A stretch of 64,000 bases of DNA from Beroe ovata (taxonomy: Eukaryota; Ctenophora; Nuda; Beroida; Beroidae), in contig CAMPET010000049.1 of NCBI GenBank assembly GCA_946803715.1, forward strand, positions 117,627 through 181,626, read 5' to 3'. Below are positions 12,083 to 24,000 of this stretch, in pieces. Each line of letters begins with the position of its first letter. The first letter of the stretch is position 1. Under the pieces are notes generated by a model, which saw only the letters and a list, made by a program, of their open reading frames with translations, searched no databases and was not told where the DNA came from. The translations under genes were made by a program, and so were the position numbers.

Positions 12083-15000
12083 CTACACAGGGTTGTTTGA
12101 GGAACTGCTGGGGTAGGATTTGGTCATGTCCGAACCCTGCTGCTGTGATCGCTGCTGCTGACTCATCTGTGAGTGTAGTGATCGGGTCATCATGTCCTCG
12201 GGACGTTCTTCCTGCATCTTTAATCGGGAGTGGAGCTGAGGGGAGAGAGTTAGTCAGTACCCGAGAGAGTTAGTCGATGATTTGGGATGCATATTATCAT
12301 GTGAAACACAGATATTGTTTAGTTATCATTACCGAGTGAAGGTAAAGGGCACTGGAGCTAAGATCGGAGGACTTCGCGACATCCCGATACTCTTTTCTCA
12401 CATTGGGCCACGACACATCCATCGTCTCCGAGCCGCCTGAAGATAATGTGGTAGGAAGCAACGCGCTAAATGCAAATCAATGTATTCAATTCAGTCACAT
12501 TCATTGACCAGTGGATCGACACACCCTGAATGCACCCCCTGAATGCACCCATGTGTATCAAATGGACACGCCTTGTCCACTTGTTGCCCCGTAGATGCAC
12601 CCGTACACTATTTGCTTATATGTACCGATCAATGTCCCTTACCTTGACTGAGACTGCTAGTTGCTGCCCATTGCGAGTGTTCAAGCTGAGGTGAAGCTGA
12701 TACGAACATTGACGCGTCCAATGTGCTCATGCTCATAAAGTTCGTGGAATTCATCTGTTGATCAAGGGACATGGGGCTAGCTAGTCTGATCTGTGATATA
12801 GCGGAAAGAGACAGGCCAGATCTCAGCGGAGGTCGGGTTGAGGCTTGGTTTAGAGAGGTCGCATCCTGACTCCTAAACAAGGGTCTCTCGGTCGCATGGT
12901 CAGTTGACGAGTAGGTCGGAACAGACTCTGTCATTGTATACGGTCGCCTGCTCTCTCTGTAACTCTGCTCCATTTGCGAGTACTGTCCCTCGAATATGTA
13001 ACGTTTCTGTGCGAGGCTTGTCTGCATCTCATGTGGAGGTTGCATATCGTCCTGAGTGTCGTCTATCGTGTCGTCAGATGACGCGCACGTGACTTCCTCC
13101 TGCTCTGCTAGCAACGCGGCATTAGTGGCACGTGACTCACACATGTCACGTGACTCACGCATATCACGTGACTCCTCAGTCAGGGTAGGAGTGGAGACGG
13201 TGGGTTCAGGAGGAGAGAAATGGGGGACGTTCATGGAGGCTAACATGGGAGTTGGCGAGTGCTGAATGAGACTGCCACGCATACTTTGCGCCATACTTTG
13301 CGCCATACTCGCCATCATGCTCTGAGAGGCCACCTCCCCGTCTTGTTTAGCTGAGGAATACAGGGCGTTGTCAAGTGTGACCTAGCAACAGTTGTTATTG
13401 ACAACTGATGTTATGCCATATAAAATCATTACCTAGAGCTTTTATGGTGCTGATGTACATAGCCTCACTCTCGTGGGGTTTCCACGCTGGATTCCTGATA
13501 CTGAAGTTGATGAGAGATAGCTCTGTCTTGCCGTGATTTGCTTGTTCCCCTTGTGTGCCTGATGTCATTCCAAATGACATCCAGTCAGGGTTGCCGTGTC
13601 TCTTGATATCCATTTGTGAGAATGAACACACGTCACCAACACCTGGGGGCAAGTCAACGCTGAAACCTACTGAGCGTGACGAGGTGTTCATTTCTTGTTA
13701 TTAAGACAGATAAGATTCATAACTCTGTGCGCACAGAGACCATAGTTCAATGTTTCTGTTTCTTGATTTCTCACCAACAATGTTGACAGTATAGTTCCTG
13801 AGGAAATCGACGAAGTCCAGAGCTCTGAGTCGTATATTGAAGTACAAAATGAACGGTGTGATGAGGGGTGATAACAGTTCTTCAGCGAGATAAACACCTG
13901 CGGGAGGGAGATGAACAGGGAGCAACTGATGGTCAGTATATCAGTCACTATGATACTCAAATAGTACAGGGTGTGTCGGGTGTGTCATAAAAAAGTGAAC
14001 AGAAGTTAAGGTCCATATGTCAGCTTTTGTTCCAGATGAAATTTGGAGGAGTGGTAGGTATCAGCCATACGTTTTTCCCACAAAAATTTCTTGGTCCCAG
14101 CTCAAAAGATGCTTGAGTTATCAGCAAAATACCGACTTATCCGTTTTTGTGCATTTATAAAACTGTCTATTATAACTCCGATCCTGTTTAAAGTTTCACA
14201 ATGAAATTTACCTCGTAGATAGACATCACTATGCTCAAAACATTTCAAGTATCTAACTCAAAAATGACGGGGGAATTGGCAAAAAACAGAAGTGCTTTTT
14301 CAACCCCATTCATCGAGAACGCACGATCTGTGCATCTAAAATGAATGCGGACTTCAACATAACAATCCCCAACTATTTGAAAACAAATCCTGAAAATTTC
14401 ATCGAGTTATCACAAAAAACGTCGGAGATATCCAAGTTTTTGTAGAGCACATACACATAGATGCGGATGTTTCTTTCTGTCCACTTATTTTTGACACACC
14501 CTGTACAATGGCGAAGCGTGACTCGTGTGTGATACGTACCCTTGAAAACGAACATCTGAGAGAATTGCTGTCTAACGCGGGGCAGATGAGCTGCGTTTAT
14601 CCAAGAGTCAGGCTGGTAGTGCGTATGTTGGAGAACCTCTTTCATCAACACATCCGGGCAGAATATTTGGTTCTGGGGGATAATAGGGGTGAGAATTATC
14701 GGCTAGTACATAATATAGGGATTTAGGGAGGAGGAATTTGTGATAACGGGTCACAAAAGTGGGCAATCGGCAACTGCAAGGAGCATTACTTCGAGTAACG
14801 CACATATCTGGATAGTGCCACTACTATAATAATAGTGAGGTGAATTGAATATCCCCATTGGGTAATGTCACACTCACTGCATCAGGAATAACAGAACGGC
14901 ACACCGACACAGTGATACCGAGTACAGTGATAGCTAGGGGTACGTTATCTGCAAACAGCAGCTCCTCTTTTACCAGGGTTAGGATCACCAGAGCGAGCAA

Positions 15001-18000
15001 TATAGCTCCTGCAAAGAATCCAACATTCCTGAGGGGAATTCATTCAGCAGTGACACCAGTGCGTGGCAGCAAGTCCCAGTACAGTGGATTATCCACTGTC
15101 ATGCGAATAGTCGTCAAATAGTGATACTCACTTGGCAATAATGACCATCATTGGAGAGGTGAATAGGTTAAGGTACTTGTTAGCAGGGATGTAAGCTCGT
15201 TTCAAACGAGAATCAAACTCGTGATTCAGCTCATTATAGTGTCGCAGGAAGTATCTTGCGTAGAGTGACCACATCCTCACGCCAAGGAATCCAGGCTCTC
15301 GTTTGACCAGCTGAAAATGATGTTTACATGGTGATTAGCCGCCATTAGAGATCGATAACGACAGTAAGTACACCGATAATGATCATGTGACCAGTGAATA
15401 AATAATCTATGCGACCTATGCGCAGTACGCGGTGAACGCTACATCATCATCCACACATGGAAAATAGCGACTGGAGCTACCCCTAACGACATAGGCACGA
15501 CCTTTAAGAGAAATCAAAGACTCGGACTAAGAGCTATGGTCCCCAGCCTGAACCCCAAAGCCCAAAAATCAGTCTCCTCTTGCTACCACAATTCCTTCGG
15601 AGCAGCCCTCCTCTGGAATATTCTCCCCAAATGTGTTAACGAACAAACCACCCTTGCTGGATTCAAGGTGCAGGTGGCACTGGGGAAATTCCTTGACAGC
15701 TTTCCTGACACCCCTCTCACTTCTGGAAATACTGCTGTGAACAGCAACTTCGGACTTCCTTCTTGAATGGAATATTCAAAGATGTTCCAGCAGGCTTGGA
15801 AGACTCGCATGTTGACGTCGTCCACCTTGGATCTCAGCTAAACAGACTCCAAAAGTACTCCAAAGGTAAAGGTACCCATTTTCTTTCCCCTTCCCCCTTT
15901 TCCTTTCTCTAGATATGATGAGACATTGCAGCTGTAATTCGACCGCGATCTGTTTGATTCTGTTCAATTCTGTTTAATACATAATACACTACACAAATTA
16001 ATGAAAGTCAGACAACCAGGCAAGCACTATTTTATGTGCATATTTGAAGAAATGGCCGAATGTTGACCAAGTGCTCCTTCATAATATCATTGTTTCAAAT
16101 ATCAATAAGCACGTTTGGATCGTGAATTGTGATCACAGGTGGATTGTGAATTGCGATCACAGGTCATGTTAAGCTGTCGTTCTGAAGTTACGCCCTGTTG
16201 TCGTTTCCAATTGGTAGTGTATCACGTCCACTTGACGGGTTGTCTAGTATATTGTCCCATATTGATAGGCCGTTTCTTTTTCTGCCGGAATTAATGAAAA
16301 TTACCAATGTCAGGATGGTGGGATATCGAAAACCGTTGGGAATCACGATTATCCTCTCCATTATTTTGATTTCGATGAGAGTAATTTTCCTTTATATCAG
16401 GCCGATATACGAACTCTCAGATTATCAGAGAACCCTCTGCGCTCATGATAAGCGCCTGCTCACTGCTCTTAGAAATGTGGACATTGATACACAGACGGAC
16501 TCTGTGCTGTTAGAGAAGATGTTTTACACCTATCTGTCGCAACCCTTCAATTCAGCGTGCAATGCTGTGAAGAGCTTCGGTGGCAAAATGTACTTCAAGC
16601 AATGTGTAATCACTCAAGATGGTCACAAGTACGTGTGTTTGGATGACTTGCTTCCCGACATCAAGTCTGGAGAGTGCCTGGTCTACTCCTTCGGAATCAG
16701 AGATGACTGGTCCTTTGAAGATGATATGGACAGCATTGGCTGTACAGTGTATGCGTTTGATATGACTGTCGACTTTCCAAAACACAGGGGAAATCGCATA
16801 ACTTTCGAGAAAATAGGTGTAGCAGACGTTACAAATGAAACAGCTCGTCTCTACTCTCTGACAGAGATCCTTGCAAGGAACGGGCACACCAACACCAAGA
16901 TCTCATATCTGAAATTTGACATAGAGGGATGGGAAATACCTGGAATACCGGCCTGGTTTGCGAGTGGAGCTCTGGACAACGTGCAACAACTCGGATTTGA
17001 GATTCACACCACTGATCCGGGTCTGGCAGCTGCCATGTTCAAATCCATGCGCGAGCTGACATTGAAGGGAGACTTCCGTCTCATTGTCAACGATGCAAAC
17101 AGGATATGGGCCAAGTGTTTTAAGCGGTATGGAGACAGTCCATATTTCATGTATTCGGAACTAGTAATGAAGCGTGTAAACCACAACCATTGTGACAAAA
17201 ACTAGCGGCCGTTGCGATAAGACGAACAATAAACACGCACCCGAGCTCGAAGTGATTTTCTGTGTAGTACACAAATAAAACACAGTTATTGGGCTGTCTT
17301 TACTTTAAGTTTCTGTGTAGTATGTGTAAACTAGTTCAGTATAAACCATCATTACTAGTGTAGGGGAGTTATATGATCTTATTCACGAAAACGTGAATTC
17401 TTCACTTGCTGATAAGTATATCTGGCGTTGTATTCTCCACGGTTTACCTACTCGGTAATTTAAACGAGTTTAGCGTACTGTCTTTACGCGCGACGCGCGG
17501 ATATCAAACTTGCTGCTTAAAATCAAACTTTATACGATTGTCTTGCAATGCGGCGTACAGAGATAGTAAAATTCTCACGGGTATTTGGTACAAGTGGCAA
17601 TAAACGCGCTCATGTGACCAATTGCCTGCATAGAACACTGTCAAACCTAGTATACACACGGCTTCTCAGAGTGTATACTATATAGGTATCATGACAGTAT
17701 TCTTAAATTAACATGAAAACACCATCCTTTTCCTCTCTGAACAGAAAGTCAATCCCCTGTTTTGTGTATGATTTTAATTCAGCTTACAGAGTGTTCATCT
17801 TTTTACAAGTCAAATGAAATTCAAATCTGTTTAACTGAAACAGAGAAGACGATCGCCTTCCCAGAAGTCAATGTAACCGATATCAAAATGTGGTGTCAAA
17901 GAAACTGGTGTCAAGGAGAGTGGTGTCAGAAGAGAAAGTGCTGTCAAGGTAACTGGTGTCACGAGGAGAAGTGCTGTCAAGGAAACCTGTGTCAAGAGGA

Positions 18001-21000
18001 GTGCTGTCAAGAGATAAGTGCTGTCAAGGAAAGTGGTGTCAGCGAAAACTGGTATCAAGGAATTTGGTATCTAGACAGTTTCAAAAAAGGAAAAGTGGTG
18101 TGAAGAGGAATGGTGTCAAGAGATGGGTGTCAGGGAAAACTGGTGTCAAGGAAATTGATGTCTAGACATTTTCAAGAAAGTGGTGTCAAGAAAAAGCGCG
18201 GCAAAGGAAACTGGTGTCAGTGAAAATGATATCAGGAGGAAAGAGTGCTGTCAAGGGAACCAATGTCTAAAGAAGTGGTGCTAAAAGATAAGTGCTGTAA
18301 AGCGAACTGGTGTCAGGAAAGTTGTGACTGGTGTCAAGAGGAAAGGGCTAACAAGAAGACTGGTGTCAGGGAAAGTGGTGTCACTAGGGTAAGTGTCAAA
18401 AAGTGATGTCAGGAAGGAAAGTGGTGTCAAGAAAACTTGTTCAACGAGGAGAAGAACTGTCAAGGAAAACAGTGTAAAGAAAAGTGGTGTCAAGAGATAA
18501 GTTCTGTCGAGGAAAGTGGTGTCAGGGTGAAGTGTTGTGAAGGAAAGTGGTGTCAGGAGGGGAAGTGCTGTCAAGGAAATTGGTGTCGAGACAGTTTCAA
18601 GAAAGTGGTGTCAAGAGAAAAAGCGCGGTCAAGGAAACTGGTGTCAGTGAAAATAATATAAGGAGGGAAGAGTGCTGTCAAGGGAACAAGTGTCAGTAAG
18701 AGTGATGTCAGTAGAGGGATTGCTGTCAGGGACACTGGTGTCAGGAAAAGTTGTTCTAGAAGCGGAGTGCTGTCAAGAAAACTGGTGCCACAAGGAGGAG
18801 TGGTGTCAAGTGATGGGTGCTGTCAAGGAAACGGGTGTCAGTAAGAGTGATGTCAGGGAAAGTGGTGTCACTAGGGTAAGTGTCAAAAAGTGGTGTCAGG
18901 AAGGAAAGTGGTGTCAAGAAAACTGGTTCAACGAGGAGAAGAACTGTCAAGGAAAACAGCGTAAAGAAAAGTGGTGTCAAGAGATAAGTTCTGTCAAGGA
19001 AAATGGTATCAGGGGGAAAGTGGTGTCAAGGAAACTGGTTCAACGAGGAGAAGTGCTGTCAAGGAAAACAGTGTAAAGAAAAGTGGTGTCAAGAGATAAG
19101 TTCTGTCAAGGAAAGTGGTGTCAGGGGAAGTGCTGTCAAGGAAACTGGTTTCACGAGGAGAAGTGCTGTCAAGGAAATTGGTGTCAAGACAGTTTCAAGA
19201 AAGTGGTATCAAGAGATGTGTGCTGTCAAGGGAACTGGTGTCAGCGAAAACTGGTGTCATGGAAATCGGTATCTAGTCAGCTTCGAGAAAGTGGTGTCAA
19301 GAGAAAAAGCGCGGTCAAGGAAACTGATGTCAGTGAAAATGATATCAGGAGGAAAGAGTGCTGTCAAGGGAACCGGTGTCAGTGAGTGTAATGTCAGGAG
19401 GAAGTGCTGTCAAGGGAACTGGTGTCAGGAAATGTGGTGTCAGTAGAGGGGGTGCTGTCAGGGACACTGGCGTCAGGAAGAGTTTTTCTAGAAGCAGAGT
19501 GCTGTCAAGGAAACTGGTGCCACGAGGAGGAGTGGTGTCAAGAGAAATGGTGTCAAGAAATGAGTGCTCTCAAGGAAACGGGTGTCAGGAAAAACTGGTG
19601 TCAAGGAAATTGATGTCCAGACAGTTTCAAGAAAGTGGTGTCAAGAAAAAGCGCAGCCAAGGAAACTGGTGTCAGTGAAAAGGATGTCAGGAGGAAAGAG
19701 TGCTGACAAGGAAACCAGTGTCTAAAGAAGTGGTGCAAAAAGTGAGTGCTGTCAAGGGAACTGGTGCCATGGAAAGTGTTCTCAGGAGCAGAGCGCAGTA
19801 AAGCGAACAGGTGTCAGGAAAGTTGTGACTGGTGTCAAGAGAAAAAGGGCTGTTAAGAAGACTGGTGTCAGTGAAAAGGATGTCAGGAGGCAAGAGTGCT
19901 GGCAAGGAAACCAGTGTCCAAAGAAGTGGTGCAAAAAGTGAGTGCTGTCAAGGGAACTGGTGCCATGGAAAGTGTTCTCAGGAGCAGAGCGCTGTAAAGG
20001 AAACAGGTGTCAGGAAAGTTGTGACTGGTGTCAAGAGAAAAAGGGCTAACAAGAAGACTGGTGTCAGGGAAAGTGGTGTCACTAGGGTAAGTGTCAAAAA
20101 GTGGTGTCAGAAAGGAAAGTGGTGTCAAGAAAACTGGTTCAACGAGGAGAAATGCTGTCAAGAGAAACAGTGTAAAGAAAAGTGTTGTCAAGAAATAAGT
20201 TCTGTCAAGGAAAGTGCTGTCAAGGAAAGTGCTGTCAGGGGGAAGTGCTGTCCAGGAAACTGGTTTCACGAGGAGAAGTACTGTCAAGGAAATTGGTGTC
20301 AAGACAGTTTCAAGAAAGTAGTGTCAAGGGAACTGGTGTCACCGGAAACTGGTGTCGACGAAATCGGTATCTAGACAGTTTCGAGAAAGTGGTGTCAAGA
20401 GAAAAAGCGCGGTCAAGGAAACTGGTGTCAGTGAAAATGATATCAGGAGGAAAGAGTGCTGTCAAGGGAACTGGTGTCAGGAAAAGTGGTGTCAAGAGGA
20501 ATGGTGTCAAGAGATGGGTGTCAGGGAAACTGGTGTCAAGGAAATTGATGTCTAGACAGTTTTAAGAAAGTAGTGTCAAGCAAAAGCGCGGCGAAGGAAA
20601 CTGGTGTCAGAGAAAAGGATGACAGGAGAAAAGAGTGCTGTCAAGGAAACCAATGTCTAAAGAAGTGGTGCTAAAAGATTAGTGCTGTCAAGGAAACTGG
20701 TGCCATGGAAAGTGTTCTCAGGAGCAGAGCGCTGTAAAGCGAACAGGTGTCAGGAAAGTTGTGACTGGTGTCAAGAGAAAAAGGGCTAACAAGAAGACTG
20801 GTGTCAGGGAAAGTGGTGTCACTAGGGTAAGTGTCAAACTGGTGTCGAGGAAATCGGCATCTAGACAGTTTCGAGAAAGTGGTGTCAAGAGAAAAAGCGT
20901 GGTCAAGGAAACTGTTGTCAGTGAAAATGATATCAGGAGGAAAGAGTGCTGTCAAGGGATCTGGTGTCAGTGAGTGTGATGTCAGGAGTAAGTGCTGTCA

Positions 21001-24000
21001 AGGGAACTGGTGTCAGTGAAAATAATATAAGGAGGGAAGAGTGCTGTCAAGGAAACTGGTGCCACGAGGAGGAGTGGTGTCAAGAGAAATGGTGTCAAGA
21101 GATGGGTGCTCTCAAGGAAACGGGTGTCAGGAAAAACTGGTGTCAAGGAAATTGATGTCCATACAGTTTCAAGAAAGTGGTGTCAAGAAAATGCGCGGCC
21201 AAGGAAACTGGTGTCAGTGAAAAGGATGTCAGGAGGAAAGAGTGCTGACAAGGAAACCAGTGTCTAAAGAAGTGGTGCAAAAGGTGAGTGCTGTCAAGGG
21301 AACTGGTGCCATGGAAAGTGTTCTCAGGAGCAGAGCGCTGTAAAGCAAACAGGTGTCAGGAAAGTTGTGACTGGTGTCAAGAGAAAAAGGGCTAACAAGA
21401 AGACTGGTGTCAGGGAAAGTGGTGTCACTAGGATAAGTGTCAAAAAGTGGTGTCAGAAAGGAAAGTGGTGTCAAGAAAACTGGTTCAACGAGGAGAAATG
21501 CTGTCAAGAGAAACAGTGTAAAGAAAAGTGTTGTCAAGAAATAAGTTCTGTCAAGGAAAGTGCTGTCAAGGAAAGTGCTGTCAGGGGGAAGTGCTGTCCA
21601 GGAAACTGGTTTCACGAGGAGAAGTACTGTCAAGGAAATTGGTGTCAAGACAGTTTCAAGAAAGTAGTGTCAAGGGAACTGGTGTCACCGGAAACTGGTG
21701 TCGACGAAATCGGTATCTAGACAGTTTCGAGAAAGTGGTGTCAAGAGAAAAAGCGCGGTCAAGGAAACTGGTGTCAGTGAAAATGATATCAGGAGGAAAG
21801 AGTGCTGTCAAGGGAACTCGTGTCAGTGAGTGTGATGTCAGGAGGAAGTGCTGTCAAGGAGAGTGGTGTCAGGAAACTGGTGTCACGAGGAGAAGTGGTG
21901 TCAGGGACAATGGTGTCAGGAAGAGTTGTTCTAGGAGCAGAGTGCAGTCAAGGAAACTGGTGCCACGAGGAGGAGTGGTGTCAAGAGAAATGGTGTCAAG
22001 AGATGGGTGCTCTCAAGGAAACTGGTGTCAGCGAAAACTGGTGTCAAGGAAATTGATGTCCAGACAGTTTCAAGAAAGTGTTGTCAAGAAAAAGCGCGGC
22101 CAAGGAAACTGATGTCAGTGAAAAGGATGTCAGGAGGAAAGAGTGTCAGGAAAGTTGTGACTGGTGTCAAGGGGAGAAGGGCTGCCAAGAAGACTGGTGT
22201 CAGGGAAAGTTGTGTCACTAGGGTAAGTGTCAAAAAGTGATGTCAGGAAGGAAAGTGGTGTCAACGAGGAGAAGAACTGTCAAGGAAAACAGTGTAAAGA
22301 AAAGTGGTGTCAAGAGATAAGTTCTGTCGAGGAAAGTGGTGTCAGGGTGAAGTGTTGTGAAGGAAAGTGGTGTCAGGAGGGGAAGTGCTGTCAAGGAAAT
22401 TGGTGTCAAGACAGTTTCAAGAAAGTGGTGTCAAGGAAAATGGTTTCACGAGGAGAAGTGCTGTCAAGGAAACCAGTGTCAAGGAAACCAGTGTCTAGAG
22501 GAGTGCTGTCAAGAGATGAGTGCTGTCAAGGAAAGTGGTGTCCGGGAAAGTGGTGTCAGGAGGGGAAGTGCTGTCAAGGAAATTGGAGTCAAGACAGTTT
22601 CAAGAAAGTGGTGTCAAGAGAAAAAGGGTGGTCAAGATAACTGGTGTAAGGAAAAGTGGTGTCAGTAGGGGAAGTGCTGCCAAGGAAATGTCAGGAGGGA
22701 AATTGGTGTCAAGAGAAAAAGCGCGGTATCAGTAGAAGAAGTGCTGTGAAAGGAACTATAGAGTCAAACAAGTGGTGTCAGGAGGATAAGTGCTGTGATC
22801 GAGGAAACGCTTCTTCGATCGAGGATTTATTTAATTATAGTTATTTGATATTCCTGAAAATATACCCTCGGTCTCATGTCTGGACCTTATCCTCCCTAAG
22901 GGAAATAGATTCGAAGTTTTATGAAGGGGCGCACGGTCACACAAACACTACTTACCTCTGCGTAGTGGACTAGCTGGAAGATAAACTGCCAAATGAATAT
23001 GAATGGCATGAGGAGAAAATTGACTAGGGCAACGTAGGAAATGTTTTTGGAAAGTTGATCAGCCAAAATTTCCCGAAATTCCCGTTTCTTGTATTTATCA
23101 TCAAGTTTCCAGCTGTTTCTGAAAGATCAGAGTTTGTAAGCTATCGATAATTATGATTAACAATATGACATTGTGCATGATAAGCAGGAATGGTATTCTG
23201 AAATCCAGAAAATATATCGCCCATTCAAGAATAGACTAACTTGAAAGGAGCCCAAGGTCCAGTGAAAAGAATAAGCTCGAGGTTACCCATCAGAACTTTA
23301 GACAAGAAGACTCTATTACCAAGTATGGGGAAGTTGAACGAGTATGGTAGCACGTTCTTGTTAATCATGGCTATTTTGTAATTATCCACTCGCAATATCC
23401 GGTTAGAAATATCTAGGAAAGAGGATACAGGGTGATATTGAGTTGTGGAAATTGAGCAGTTGTATAACAACTCCCATCACCTAATACCTAATTCTGAGAG
23501 TGTGTCTTTGTGTAAGCAGAGTTGTACTTCCTTTTGTGACTCAATTACTTTGTTCTGGACTTCCAGCCAATCCAAGTTACAGATATCATCCTGAAGAAAT
23601 ACACACACTATCTGCACAGTTTACATAGAGTAGGTAATGAGTGTACACTGTTCTGTAAAAAGTACCGTGTACGAATACAAACTGTGTAAAATACGCACTA
23701 GTATACACAGTACTTGTTCGATGTACAAGTGTCTTATATATTGGACAATGAACATTACACACAGGTTGATGCATATTGCATACGGATGTTCATTGGACAT
23801 CGTACATCGTACATTACAGGTAAATCCTAGAAGTGAAAAGAGCAAATTTCATACAGTACTATACGGAGCACCGAACTTGAAGAAACCTCAGAAATCTTGA
23901 GAACGTTGCTGTAGAAGCGTCTGATTTCCCCGTACTTCATCGTGTTCCATATAAATTTGAAACACCTCCAGCACCAGTAACAAGCAGCAATTATCACGAG

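Noticed and set aside
17956-22668. Long open frames of 100-194 codons on both strands (CCQGNWCQ-like and LTPVFLTALL-like peptides)
   Set aside because: They arise from a minisatellite whose unit is often a multiple of three. They are open in several frames on both strands and contain nothing but the repeat.
17885-22800. CRISPR-like or silk-like repeat array
   Set aside because: Units are 14-18 bp, contiguous, without unique spacers, inside an intron of a eukaryotic gene.
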